Shown one piece after another: positions 26,056-35,383 of a stretch of DNA of 58,385 bases. Location: positions 1 through 58,385 of the forward strand of contig JBFLYO010000025.1 in the NCBI GenBank assembly GCA_040756745.1, read 5' to 3'. The notes beneath the pieces were generated by a model. It ran no database searches and was not told where the DNA came from. It saw nothing but the letters and a program-made list of their open reading frames with translations. Positions within the stretch are counted from its first letter, which is position 1, and every line of letters starts with the position of its first letter. The translations under genes were made by a program, and so were the position numbers. This stretch comes from JBFLYO01 sp040756745. Lineage in GTDB: Bacteria > Bacteroidota > Ignavibacteria > UBA10030 > UBA6906.

Positions 26056-27516
26056 TTGTCAGGCTTCTCTGCTGTTGACTACCTCATCGTTGCCGTCTAC
26101 ATCCTTGGCGTGACCGTCGCGGGCATCCTCGTCGCCGGCAGGCAGCGGGATTCGCGCGACTACTTCCTGGGGGGCAAGCGGATGGCGTGGTGGTCGGTGG
26201 GCTTTTCCATCGTTGCCAGCGAGACCAGCACGCTCACATTTATCAGCATCCCCGGCCTCGCCTACCGGAGCGACATGCACTTCCTGCAACTCGTGTTCGG
26301 CTACTTCATCGGCCGGCTGTTGGTCAGTCTGGTGTTCATCCCTGCATACTACCGAGGTGATCTCGAAACGGCGTACGATTTCATTGGCAAACGGTTCGGA
26401 CTTCCCCTTCGCCGCTTCACATCGTCCGTCTTTATTGTCACCCGTGTCCTCGCGTCGGGTGTGCGCCTCTTTGCCACAGCAATTCCGGTACATATCATCA
26501 CCGGACTCGACTACCCGTCGAGCATCCTGTTGATCGGCTTCTTCACGCTGGTGTACACGTACGTCGGCGGGCTGAAGGCCGTCGTGGCGATGGACGTGGT
26601 GCAGCTGTTCATCTATCTGAGCGGCGCCGTTGCCTCGATGGGACTGATCCTTCACACGCTGCCGGGGGGATGGAGCGACGTGGTCCGGTATGCAACCGGA
26701 GAAGGAACGAACAAGTTTGAGATCTTCAACCTGGCCGGGGGGGAAGGACTCGTCGGCTTCCTGAGCTCTCCCTACACGCTGGCCGGCGGGCTTCTTGGCG
26801 GTACATTCCTGACCATGGCGTCGCATGGGACCGATCAACTCCTGGTCCAGCGGCTGCTCGGATGCAGGTCGGCGCGCGACAGTCAGAAGGCATTGATGCT
26901 CGACGCGAGTATCATCGTCCTTCAGTTCGCCTTCTTTCTCATCCTCGGTCTCTGTCTCTTCGCATTTTACGGCGGCGTTCCTTACCAACAGCTCGAGCTG
27001 GGATCATCGGATGAAGTATTCCCGAAATTTATCGTCGAACAGCTTCCTCAGGGACTCGCCGGACTGCTGATCGCGGGGGTCCTTGCTTCGGCGATGGGAA
27101 CTCTCTCCTCCTCGATCAGCTCGCTCGCTTCCTCGACGTTTCTCGACATATTCAGGACCCGGCGGAAGGGTACTGTTCTCTCCCCGGCGGCTGAGATTCG
27201 CTGGTCCCGCTTGCTGACCCTCTTTTGGGGTGTCCTGCTGATAGGCGGGGCGATGCTGTTTAGAGACTCAAAGAATCCGGTCGTAGAGATCGGGCTGAAG
27301 ATTGCGTCATTCACCTACGGGGGGCTGCTCGGCGTGTTCTTCCTCGGCCTTTTGTTCAGGAAGACCACCCAATCTGATGCGTTCATCGGGTTTATTGCCG
27401 GAATCGTGGCAATGACCTGGGTGCTCGGGTGGACGGAGATCGATTTCACATGGCATACGCTCATAGGCTGCGCAGTGACGATCGCCGTCGGCAATGCCAT
27501 GCGTTCCGTTAGATAA
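26056..27516 (+). CDS. Sodium:solute symporter (SSS family)
   Basis: 486 residues, about 13 membrane helices, of the SSS/SLC5 family that couples sodium entry to uptake of sugars, amino acids or organic acids. Recognisable parts are FLGGKRMAWWSVGFSIVASETSTLTFISIPG at the N terminus (read as the conserved helix-1/2 region) and ASAMGTLSSSISSLASSTFLDIF near helix 8, where the Na2 site lies. The start is unusual: a TTG at 26056 with no Shine-Dalgarno sequence, directly joined to the hexamer array. No ATG exists upstream before the in-frame TGA at 26002. The original 5' end may have been replaced by repeat. Confidence 0.87.
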   Translation: MSGFSAVDYLIVAVYILGVTVAGILVAGRQRDSRDYFLGGKRMAWWSVGFSIVASETSTLTFISIPGLAYRSDMHFLQLVFGYFIGRLLVSLVFIPAYYRGDLETAYDFIGKRFGLPLRRFTSSVFIVTRVLASGVRLFATAIPVHIITGLDYPSSILLIGFFTLVYTYVGGLKAVVAMDVVQLFIYLSGAVASMGLILHTLPGGWSDVVRYATGEGTNKFEIFNLAGGEGLVGFLSSPYTLAGGLLGGTFLTMASHGTDQLLVQRLLGCRSARDSQKALMLDASIIVLQFAFFLILGLCLFAFYGGVPYQQLELGSSDEVFPKFIVEQLPQGLAGLLIAGVLASAMGTLSSSISSLASSTFLDIFRTRRKGTVLSPAAEIRWSRLLTLFWGVLLIGGAMLFRDSKNPVVEIGLKIASFTYGGLLGVFFLGLLFRKTTQSDAFIGFIAGIVAMTWVLGWTEIDFTWHTLIGCAVTIAVGNAMRSVR

Positions 27517-27536
27517 TCTCCGCAGCAAAACAACAA

Positions 27537-27556
27537 GGCCCGGGTCTCCCCGGGCC
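27537..27556. terminator. Bidirectional hairpin between convergent genes
   Basis: GGCCCGGG-TCTC-CCCGGGCC is an 8-bp perfect stem. On the minus strand it is followed by TTGTTTTG. It lies 20 bp past the symporter stop and downstream of the FG-GAP gene on the other strand. Confidence 0.65.
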
Positions 27557-27562
27557 GTCGTC

Positions 27563-27607
27563 CTTAACCTGCTCTTCCCCTTAACCTTAACCTCAATCTC
27601 GATCTGA
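27563..27607. repeat. Hexamer array copy
   Basis: CCTTAACCTGCTC followed by TTCCCCTTAACC, AACCTC, AATCTC and GATCTG. It closely matches 25953-26000, including the non-hexamer CCTGCT spacer, so the two are copies of one dispersed element rather than independent low complexity. Confidence 0.75.
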
Positions 27608-27613
27608 TACTAC

Positions 27614-30280
27614 TTACTTCATCATCATCATCTTCTTCGACACGACGAACGCGTTGCCGCCGTCCACGGGCCGTGCTTCGATCCGGTAGAAATAAACACC
27701 GCTGGCAACCGGGAGGCCGTGTTGCGTGCGACCGTCCCATCGCATCGAGTAGCGCCCTGCGCCCTTCATTTCGTTGACCAACGTCGCCACCTCACGTCCG
27801 AGAATGTCATAGATCGTCAGGGTGACGTTCGACGCAGCCGGCAGGTCATAGTCGATTGTGGTCGACGGGTTAAAGGGATTGGGATAATTCTGCTGCAGGG
27901 TATAGACCGTCGGCAATGTGCCGACGTCTGCTACACCGGTGATGGTTCCGCGGATGACGGTAAGCGAGAAAGTATCGATGCACGCGACGGCGGGATTCGC
28001 GACGTCTTTCGCGAGAGCCGTCCATCGGATGGTCACCGTGTCGCTGCCAAGGAGATACGTATCCCGCATCTGCTTGCCCGTTCGGGTGATCATGGTGTCG
28101 CGTCCGCCATTCCCGGTAGCAATCGGCCCCTTCCCGACAACAACCCACGCATAGGTGAGCGTATCGCCGTTCAAGTCGACGGCCGCGTGCCAATTGAACA
28201 ACACCACCTGCGCGGTGTCATTCAGGACGACCTGTGACGCATTGGAGGGGGCCAGGAGACTGAAGTGCCGCTCGGGCGGCGCGGCCACGCCCTGCACAAA
28301 GTCGGTGTAGAAGTTGGGACTGATCTGATAACCGTCGTCGTACACCGATACGGAGGAAGTGAACTGTGTTGCAACACCTGTCACGTTCATCGGATACGTC
28401 GGCTCCGTTTGTCCGTCGATGTCCGTATCGAGATCGATGCGCATGAGGAACGTCTGCCACCCGTCGGTGATTGTCATGTTGGCATCGGCTCCCGAGCCCG
28501 GCCACGCAACCGAGGTTGCGGCTTTTGCGACGTAATTGATCTTGATCAGGCGCCCTTCAAAGGTCTCCGGACTGGCAAGGTAGCTGCCAATCGTAACGGT
28601 GAGAGGCGTCAACGCCACACCGGTGGCCAGACGCACAACGGCCCCGAGGGAGTCGAGCGCCAGCTGGGTGGTTCCGCGGTCCTGACTCACGACGCCGTTG
28701 ACGACCACACGATCGCCAAGGTTATACACGGGCCCTCCTCCCGTGACGCTCCCCCTGGTGATGTTGATGCCGGCATTACCCTCCTGAATGTAGTAGCTGA
28801 ACTGGTTGGCGCTGGCCGTCGGATTGATCGAATTGACCACGCCGACAACCGTGACCCGTTCGGCCAACCGGTCAGGCCTGAAGTCGGCGTTGGCGTCTAT
28901 CCGCGCCTCGGCAATAGACATCAGGTTGGTGTAGGGAAGGAGGAGACGGTCGAGAACAATGAGCGGGGTGCGCAGGTTGTCAACACCGTTTGACACAAGC
29001 ACTTCCGCATCCGCATCGGCATCCAGGCTGGCGATCGCGACCATGTCCCATCGTCCTGCGCCGGTCGCATCCTTGGAATCGTCGATACGCGACAGCTCAT
29101 AGCTCGCCGGACTCGTGATGGCGCCGCCGATGTAACGGAGCCGAACGAAGGAAGCTGGAGGTGTTGCATTGCGGGTCCCAAACACGAAATCGGGACGGCT
29201 GTCATTGTCGATGTCGCCGGAGGCGCCGCCAAAGAGCCGTGCGCTGCCGCCGCCGATGAACGGCGCGAAATCGGCAATCTGTGTGGACACAAGCGTGTCG
29301 CCGGATTGCTGCAGGAGATAGACCTTGTTGTTCGCACCGCTCGGGCTCCCGGAGCCCACGACGATCTCCTTCGTGCCATTACCGTCTACATCGACCACCT
29401 GAGCCGATTTCCATGAGCTCTGCGGTACTAGCCCGGTCTGCGCCTTGCCAATCGTCCACGTTCCGTTCGCGTACTTCACCGGCGTAATCGGACCGGTGGC
29501 AGTTGAATGGAACAGGTAGATTGTGCTATCGACGACGGCTACATCGTAGATGGTGCCTGTGGCGAGCGTCGAGTCCTTCCCCGAATACTCCAGCGTCCAC
29601 GTCTCGCTTGAGTCACCATTGTCGGGGATTGTGGAGACCCCGACGACGCCGAATCGGTATCCCGTGGTGCTTGAAGCGCGATCGCAGAAGACAAGCTCTT
29701 TCGCTCCGTCATTGTCCACATCGGTCAAAACGGACCGGAAGGGGCGGAGGTTAAAGCTCGCGGTGCTGACGATTGTCCATTGGGCATTCGCCCTCCACCC
29801 GCCTGCTCCGTCGGAAACGCCCATGTGATCCGATCCGTCGCCTACCTCCTCAAAGACGACGATGCGGGCAGGGTTTGGATTGGAGACCGCGTTCGTGAAG
29901 TTGACCGGGCTCCATATCACTTCCATCTTGCCGTCCCCGTCCCAGTCCCCGTAGGTCAGGGCAGGCCAGGTGTTCTGAAGCGGGATGGGAAGTGTGGCGC
30001 TCCAGACAGAGTCCCACGTCGTGCCAGTGAACTCAAACTTGTAGATACGCGGGATGAGTTCTGCCCCCGTGTCGCTCCAGTTGTGGTTCACGGCGTAGAT
30101 CTCGAGCCTCCCGTCGCCGTCGAAGTCGACGCCGGCAACAAAGTTGCCGAATCCTGCATTCTCAATCGCAGGAACCGGGATGGCGGCCACTCTGGCGAAA
30201 ACATCGATCTGGGGCCACGCGAACTCGGTGCCAGCCATGAGAAGGAATCCGGCCAAGAACAGATGACGAATCTTCGGCAT
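27614..30280 (-). CDS. Secreted FG-GAP/VCBS repeat protein with OB-fold and sorting domain
   Basis: 888 residues from ATG 30280, which has a strong AGGAGGAG site; the open frame extends further upstream but only through the divergent promoter region. Signal peptide (PKIRHLFLAGFLLMAGTEFAWPQ), then repeated integrin-like calcium loops (VDFDGDGRLEI, GDWDGDGKMEV, DVDNDGAKEL, DVDGNGTKEI, DIDNDSRPDF). Residues ~530-640 resemble an OB-fold domain of the YhcR type (VVGVVNSINPT...GDRVVVNGVVSQDRG). The C terminus is the sorting module LQQNYPNPFNPSTTI ... MMMMK. A surface or extracellular protein of unknown role, divergent from a second FG-GAP gene. Confidence 0.87.
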   Translation of the reverse strand: MPKIRHLFLAGFLLMAGTEFAWPQIDVFARVAAIPVPAIENAGFGNFVAGVDFDGDGRLEIYAVNHNWSDTGAELIPRIYKFEFTGTTWDSVWSATLPIPLQNTWPALTYGDWDGDGKMEVIWSPVNFTNAVSNPNPARIVVFEEVGDGSDHMGVSDGAGGWRANAQWTIVSTASFNLRPFRSVLTDVDNDGAKELVFCDRASSTTGYRFGVVGVSTIPDNGDSSETWTLEYSGKDSTLATGTIYDVAVVDSTIYLFHSTATGPITPVKYANGTWTIGKAQTGLVPQSSWKSAQVVDVDGNGTKEIVVGSGSPSGANNKVYLLQQSGDTLVSTQIADFAPFIGGGSARLFGGASGDIDNDSRPDFVFGTRNATPPASFVRLRYIGGAITSPASYELSRIDDSKDATGAGRWDMVAIASLDADADAEVLVSNGVDNLRTPLIVLDRLLLPYTNLMSIAEARIDANADFRPDRLAERVTVVGVVNSINPTASANQFSYYIQEGNAGINITRGSVTGGGPVYNLGDRVVVNGVVSQDRGTTQLALDSLGAVVRLATGVALTPLTVTIGSYLASPETFEGRLIKINYVAKAATSVAWPGSGADANMTITDGWQTFLMRIDLDTDIDGQTEPTYPMNVTGVATQFTSSVSVYDDGYQISPNFYTDFVQGVAAPPERHFSLLAPSNASQVVLNDTAQVVLFNWHAAVDLNGDTLTYAWVVVGKGPIATGNGGRDTMITRTGKQMRDTYLLGSDTVTIRWTALAKDVANPAVACIDTFSLTVIRGTITGVADVGTLPTVYTLQQNYPNPFNPSTTIDYDLPAASNVTLTIYDILGREVATLVNEMKGAGRYSMRWDGRTQHGLPVASGVYFYRIEARPVDGGNAFVVSKKMMMMK

Positions 30281-30425
30281 GATCTCCTCCTGAGTTAAGT
30301 ACATGGAATGGGTACAGAACGCATGAGATGCCGGCGCGGGGCAACTGGGCCGGCGGGAAGGAACAATAGACACAGCCAAGATAACAAAGGAATCGAAAAG
30401 TGCAATCCCCCCGGGAAGAATCTTC

Positions 30426-30454
30426 TTGACAATCGCCGGCCAAAAGTATACTAT
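30426..30454 (+). promoter_or_regulatory. Promoter upstream of the second FG-GAP gene
   Basis: TTGACA (30426-30431), a 17-bp spacer, TACTAT (30449-30454) and then TTTCGAG. The layout matches the other promoters in the window. The leader would be about 105 nt. Confidence 0.6.
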
Positions 30455-30565
30455 TTTCGAGATTAGTTGCAGTTTCAGTCCGCCGCCTTCCCAGTACGGT
30501 TCAGAAGACTCGACGCCATGGGCGTACACATCGTCAACCATCAACCAATCACAAGGAGCCCTCAT

Positions 30566-32458
30566 ATGAAGCGACTCGCTACAGCGTTGCTCCTGCTCTT
30601 CGTGGGCGTGTCGATTGCCGATGCGCAGTATGCGTTGATCGGCGAAACCAATGCCTACAAGATCAAAAACCGGCCGGGTGTGCCCGATTCACTCCGTCCC
30701 TGGCTGAGCGACCAGGGTGTCCGTCGTGTCTGGGTCGGCAACGACCTGGACAAGGACGGAAAGCAGGAACTGATCGCTACTGACTACTCGAGTGGGGGGA
30801 AAGTGCATGTGTTCGAGATGACGGGAGACACCCTGGAGCTGGTTTGGTCGTCGCCACCTCGCATGGGGACCGCGTCGGGCAGCACGCCGCGTCATCCGCG
30901 CACGGGGGACCTGGACGGCGACGGAAACGGTGAGATCATCTTTGCGTTGATGGCAGGCACCGCGGACTATCAGCTGCAGGTGTGGGAGTACAGCGGCACC
31001 GACAATTCATACGGGGACCCTGTGACAGGCGGCCCCAGCCTCGTCCTTGAGGCAAATCAGTTCGCAAGTCTCGGGATCGGGAACTTCCGAATGAACCGTG
31101 AGTGCATGCACGTGCAGGATTTTGACGGCGACGGCCGCGACGAGCTCATTATGGCGAATCGCGACGTGAAGACATACGTTCTGGGCGTTGTGGGTGAGTT
31201 CCCCGGCTTCGGCACCTTCCAGGTTGAAGGCGGTGACCCCGCCGTCCATCCGGAAAATGCCTTCACCACCTCGTCCTGGTGGCATTCCATCGGCGCGGAC
31301 ATTGATGGTGACGGGAAGGACGAGATCGTGAATCAGTACTGGGACTACTGGCGGTTCTGGTCGATCGACGTGCTCGGACCGGACAGCTATCGGTATCCCG
31401 CACCGGTTGCAGAGGGAAAGACCAACCATACTGCGCAATACAACCTCGCCGCAGGACATGATGCAACCTCGTACATGGGGATCTATCCCGCCGATGTTGA
31501 CGGCGACGGCAAAGATGAAGTCGTCGGCATCCTCTTCATCGGCAACGACCCCGTGACCGACGACGGCTTCGCGGTGGCCATGGTCAGCCTCACAACCGCG
31601 GACACCGGAGTGTATGTCTGGAAGGGTGACTCTACGCAATTCGGCCTCATCGGCGTGCGCATGTGGGAGAATGCCGGAAAAACACTTGGGTCGCACTGGG
31701 GCATCGCGACGTACGACTTCGACGGCGACGGGAAGACCGAAATCTATATCGGCGGCTCGGCGGATTACAATGTCACCAGGATGACGTATAAAGGATCCGG
31801 GAGCCTGCTCCAGGAATCCAGTTATCAGCAGGACATCGTCTTCCCCGGCGACCAGGCGCGTTATCACGAGATCGACTACTACGATTCCCTCGGCCTCTCC
31901 CGGGACACAGTGTACAAGGAGAGCCCGTTCCTCTCCGGTATTCATGCCGGCGGCGATCTCAACGGGAACGGGAGGAAAGAGCTGGCGATCGCGTACCAGA
32001 GTATTGCCGACTCCATCACGTACACCTTCTTTCACTGGGATACGACCGGCCCGACGCGGATCTGGAAGCAGGACAGCGTGAGGAAGGCCCTGAACACCAG
32101 CGTGATCAACGTGCGCGTCCTCGAATACCAGGGCACCACCGGGTTCCGGGAGGTTCCGTATAGGACTGTCACGCCTGACGATTACGTGTTGGAGCAGAAC
32201 TATCCAAATCCCTTCAACCCCGGCACCACCATCCGGTTCAACCTGCCGGTCAACAAAAAAATCTCGCTGGTCGTCTACGATATCAATGGCAAGGTGGTCC
32301 GCACGCTGATCGACAACCAGGAGATGGACACGGGACCGCATACGGCAGCATGGGACGGCAAGAACAGCGCCGGCCAACCTGTTGCAAGTGGAACCTACAT
32401 CTATACCCTCAAGTTCGGGAACTTCAGCAAATCGCAGAAGATGATATTGCTGAAGTGA
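30566..32458 (+). CDS. Secreted FG-GAP/VCBS repeat protein with sorting domain
   Basis: 630 residues from ATG 30566 (AAGGAG 7 nt upstream). Signal peptide KRLATALLLLFVGVSIADAQ. Seven calcium-binding loops of the DxDGDGxxE kind are visible, e.g. GDLDGDGNGEI, DFDGDGRDEL, DIDGDGKDEI, DVDGDGKDEV and DFDGDGKTEI, consistent with a seven-bladed integrin-like propeller. The C-terminal sorting module begins LEQNYPNPFNPGTTI and ends MILLK. Probably a surface-exposed T9SS cargo; ligand or substrate unknown. A terminator follows. Confidence 0.88.
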   Translation: MKRLATALLLLFVGVSIADAQYALIGETNAYKIKNRPGVPDSLRPWLSDQGVRRVWVGNDLDKDGKQELIATDYSSGGKVHVFEMTGDTLELVWSSPPRMGTASGSTPRHPRTGDLDGDGNGEIIFALMAGTADYQLQVWEYSGTDNSYGDPVTGGPSLVLEANQFASLGIGNFRMNRECMHVQDFDGDGRDELIMANRDVKTYVLGVVGEFPGFGTFQVEGGDPAVHPENAFTTSSWWHSIGADIDGDGKDEIVNQYWDYWRFWSIDVLGPDSYRYPAPVAEGKTNHTAQYNLAAGHDATSYMGIYPADVDGDGKDEVVGILFIGNDPVTDDGFAVAMVSLTTADTGVYVWKGDSTQFGLIGVRMWENAGKTLGSHWGIATYDFDGDGKTEIYIGGSADYNVTRMTYKGSGSLLQESSYQQDIVFPGDQARYHEIDYYDSLGLSRDTVYKESPFLSGIHAGGDLNGNGRKELAIAYQSIADSITYTFFHWDTTGPTRIWKQDSVRKALNTSVINVRVLEYQGTTGFREVPYRTVTPDDYVLEQNYPNPFNPGTTIRFNLPVNKKISLVVYDINGKVVRTLIDNQEMDTGPHTAAWDGKNSAGQPVASGTYIYTLKFGNFSKSQKMILLK

Positions 32459-32487
32459 TCGGACCTGTAGGTCAGCGATGAGCCTTC

Positions 32488-32530
32488 GGGAGCCGTGCCA
32501 GCATCCGGTGCGCGGCTCCCCTTGTTTTTG
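32488..32530 (+). terminator. Rho-independent terminator
   Basis: GGGAGCCG (32488-32495) pairs with CGGCTCCC (32513-32520), with an inner GCC/CGG helix, and is followed by TTGTTTTT. It separates the FG-GAP gene from the receptor cassette, which must therefore have its own promoter; I could not identify one in the 70 bp that follow. Confidence 0.85.
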
Positions 32531-32600
32531 GGAAACGTCTTCCCTTTCGCCGAACGGGCGGGGGCGGACAGTGCTCTCTGTCACAGGAGGATGATACCCC

Positions 32601-35369
32601 ATGAAGCGATGTGCGGTTCTGAGCGCCGCGGTGCTTCTGCTTTCGCAGATGCTTCCCGCCGGCACCACCGGCAAGATTGCGGGATGGGTGCGTGATGCGG
32701 AGAACGGCGAGCCGCTCGTCGGCGCCAGCGTGATGATCGAGGGGACCGCGATGGGCGCAAGTACGGACATCAACGGCAATTACACCATCATCAGCGTCCC
32801 GCCGGGCACCTACACCGTGACGGCATCCGGTGTTGGATACCAGAAGAAGCGGTTTCTGAACGTTAAGGTCTCCGTTGATTTTACCACCCGTCTCGACGTG
32901 ACACTCCCGACGGACGTCATTGCGCTCGAGACGATAGTGGTGGAGGCGGAAGTGCCGATGATCCGGCGCGACCTGACCTCGTCGCAGACGACGGTGGACG
33001 CGGCCTCCATCGAAGCACTCCCGGTTGAGAGCATAACGCAAATCCTGACCCTTCAGGCCGGCATCGTGCAGGGTGCCGGGGGCGAGCTCCACATTCGCGG
33101 CGGCCGATCGACAGAGATCGCCTACACGGTCAACGGCGTCTCCATTTCGAACCCCTTCGACAACACCCGCGTCGTCAACATCGCCACGAACGCGGTCCAG
33201 GAGCTGTCCGTTGTCAGCGGGACCTTCAACGCGGAATACGGCAATGCGCTCAGCGGCGTCGTCAACACCATCACCAAGGAGGGTGGTCCGACGTATCGCC
33301 TGAGCCTCTCGTCGTACACAGGCGACTACCTCAGCACGCGCACCAACCCTTTCTCTCATATCGATGACGTAGATCCTTTCAGTTCCTGGGTGACCGAGGG
33401 AACCGCCAGCGGGCCCCTGCCGGGAATGGGCGACATGCTGACGCTGTTCCTCTCCGGCCGCTACGAAGAAAGCAAAGGGTGGTTGTACGGGATCCGGGAA
33501 CACAATCCGGAGGACTACGTGCTGCGGAATCCGATAGATCCGAACTCGATGACGATCATCAGCACAGGTGACAGTGCACTCGTGGCGATGAACCCCAGCA
33601 AGTCCTTCAGTGCGACCGCGAAACTCAGCTTCTCCCCCATTCCAACGCTCAAGATCAGGTATGACGTTTTATTCTCCAATGGACGCTCCAAAGGGTATAA
33701 CCACGATTACAAGTACAACCCCGACGGGACCGTCACGTCCTACGAGTGGGGCCTCCTGAACTCGCTGGAGGTCCGTCATGCGCTCGATCCGAACACGTAC
33801 TACACGGTGCGCGGATCGTGGAACCTCAACGACTTCCGGCAGTATCTCTATCCGCTGCTCGACGGGAACGGCAAGGCGGTCACCTACAGTGCGGCGGATG
33901 ATGATGCGCGAATGGCGGCGCTCCACGCGGATCCGCGGTATCAGCCCGATTTCAAGCTCAACCGCGCCGCCGCGTATACGTTCCTCTCTGGCGGCACGCA
34001 GAACGGCCATTACTACCAGCGCTCACGGACGCTCGGTGCGAAGGCAGACATCACAAGCCAGGTGGACCAGCATCACGAGGTGAGGGCGGGTATTGAATAC
34101 CGGGACCACCAGCTCTTCTACGACAGCTTCGAAGTCCTCCGGGATACAGTCCGGTACTTTACGCCGACGATCCCCGCCGTATCCACCCCATACCGCGACA
34201 GGTATGTGAAGTACCCGAAGGAGTTGTCGGCCTATCTGCAGGATAAAATGGAATATGAAAGCATCGTGCTGAACGTTGGGCTCCGGTACGACTACTTCAC
34301 CCCGAAATCGGCGTACTCGACCAACGTCTTCTATCCCTCGCCAAGCAGTCCTACGATCCCGCCACAGATCGACAAAAGCTCGCTCCTGGCTCCCGCGGCG
34401 GGGAAGCATCAGTGGAGCCCGCGCATCGGCATTTCGTTCCCGATCACGGACCGCGGCATCCTGCATTTTTCTTACGGTCATTTTTTCCAGATGCCGCCGT
34501 TCCAATACATGTATGCCAATCCCGGCTTCAAGTACAACTTCGCGACGGGAACGCAGGTGTTCGGCAATCCGAACCTGAACCCCGAAAAGACCATCACGTA
34601 TGAGATCGGCCTGCAACAGCAGTTCACCGACAAGATTGCCATGAACGTCACGGGGTTCTACAAAGACGTGCGCGACCTGCTCGCACTCCAGCAGATCCGC
34701 GTCAGCGGCGAGGAGACGTACCTCATGTATGTCAACAAGGACTACGCGAACATACGGGGGATTACGCTCTCGCTCTCGAAACGGCGCACGGCCGGCGATA
34801 TGCTCGGCCTCACGCTCGATTACACCTTCCAGACCTCAGAGGGAAACGACGTCAATACCGATGCCTTCTTCCTCGATCTGTCGTCGGGACGCCAGAGCGA
34901 GAAGATCCCCGTCTACCTGGACTGGGACCAGACGCATACGCTGAACATGACGGCGTCCGTGGGAGAACCCAATGATTGGAACCTGAGTATCGTAGGCCGG
35001 CTCGGAAGCGGCCTCCCCTTCACGCCTCAACTCGTCAACCGGACGATCTACCTCCGGCGCAACAGCGGCCGGCGGCCGGCACGGGCAACAGTGGACCTGC
35101 TTGCAGACAAAACCTATGATATCGGGCTGGTCAACCTGACCCTCTTCCTGAAGGTGTTTAACCTGTTGGATGTGTTGAACGAAAGGTTCGTGTACAACGA
35201 TACCGGCCGCGCGACGTATACCCTTGTGCAAAACCAGGGCCCGGCGGTCGAGACGGACAAGATTGCAGCGCGCGTCTCCGGCGTCCATTCCTCGGACGAC
35301 TACTTCCAGCGGCCACAGTATTACTATCCACCGCGGGAAGTGCGCGTTGGTGTGTCAATAGAATATTGA
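32601..35369 (+). CDS. TonB-dependent receptor-like outer-membrane protein, cassette A
   Basis: 922 residues; AGGAGG lies 9 nt before the ATG. Signal peptide to about residue 20, then a carboxypeptidase-regulatory-like beta domain (GKIAGWVRDAENGEPLVGAS, ~24-110), a compact plug (LHIRGGRSTEIAYTVNG, FNAEYGNALSGVVNTIT) and a 22-strand barrel ending in the aromatic-rich VRVGVSIEY. Such receptors move large substrates through the outer membrane; in this phylum they often work with partner surface proteins. It starts a three-gene cassette with a giant secreted protein and a PorV-like barrel. The substrate is unknown. Confidence 0.9.
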   Translation: MKRCAVLSAAVLLLSQMLPAGTTGKIAGWVRDAENGEPLVGASVMIEGTAMGASTDINGNYTIISVPPGTYTVTASGVGYQKKRFLNVKVSVDFTTRLDVTLPTDVIALETIVVEAEVPMIRRDLTSSQTTVDAASIEALPVESITQILTLQAGIVQGAGGELHIRGGRSTEIAYTVNGVSISNPFDNTRVVNIATNAVQELSVVSGTFNAEYGNALSGVVNTITKEGGPTYRLSLSSYTGDYLSTRTNPFSHIDDVDPFSSWVTEGTASGPLPGMGDMLTLFLSGRYEESKGWLYGIREHNPEDYVLRNPIDPNSMTIISTGDSALVAMNPSKSFSATAKLSFSPIPTLKIRYDVLFSNGRSKGYNHDYKYNPDGTVTSYEWGLLNSLEVRHALDPNTYYTVRGSWNLNDFRQYLYPLLDGNGKAVTYSAADDDARMAALHADPRYQPDFKLNRAAAYTFLSGGTQNGHYYQRSRTLGAKADITSQVDQHHEVRAGIEYRDHQLFYDSFEVLRDTVRYFTPTIPAVSTPYRDRYVKYPKELSAYLQDKMEYESIVLNVGLRYDYFTPKSAYSTNVFYPSPSSPTIPPQIDKSSLLAPAAGKHQWSPRIGISFPITDRGILHFSYGHFFQMPPFQYMYANPGFKYNFATGTQVFGNPNLNPEKTITYEIGLQQQFTDKIAMNVTGFYKDVRDLLALQQIRVSGEETYLMYVNKDYANIRGITLSLSKRRTAGDMLGLTLDYTFQTSEGNDVNTDAFFLDLSSGRQSEKIPVYLDWDQTHTLNMTASVGEPNDWNLSIVGRLGSGLPFTPQLVNRTIYLRRNSGRRPARATVDLLADKTYDIGLVNLTLFLKVFNLLDVLNERFVYNDTGRATYTLVQNQGPAVETDKIAARVSGVHSSDDYFQRPQYYYPPREVRVGVSIEY

Positions 35370-35383
35370 TGGAGAGTTCGACG

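Noticed and set aside
30281..30565. N-terminal extension of the minus-strand FG-GAP protein
   Set aside because: ATG 30280 has a strong ribosome site and begins a clean signal peptide; the extension covers the divergent promoter region.
31007..32779. 590-codon minus-strand frame opposite the FG-GAP gene
   Set aside because: It crosses a terminator and the start of the receptor gene and shows no domain; the plus-strand protein has seven clear calcium loops and a signal peptide.
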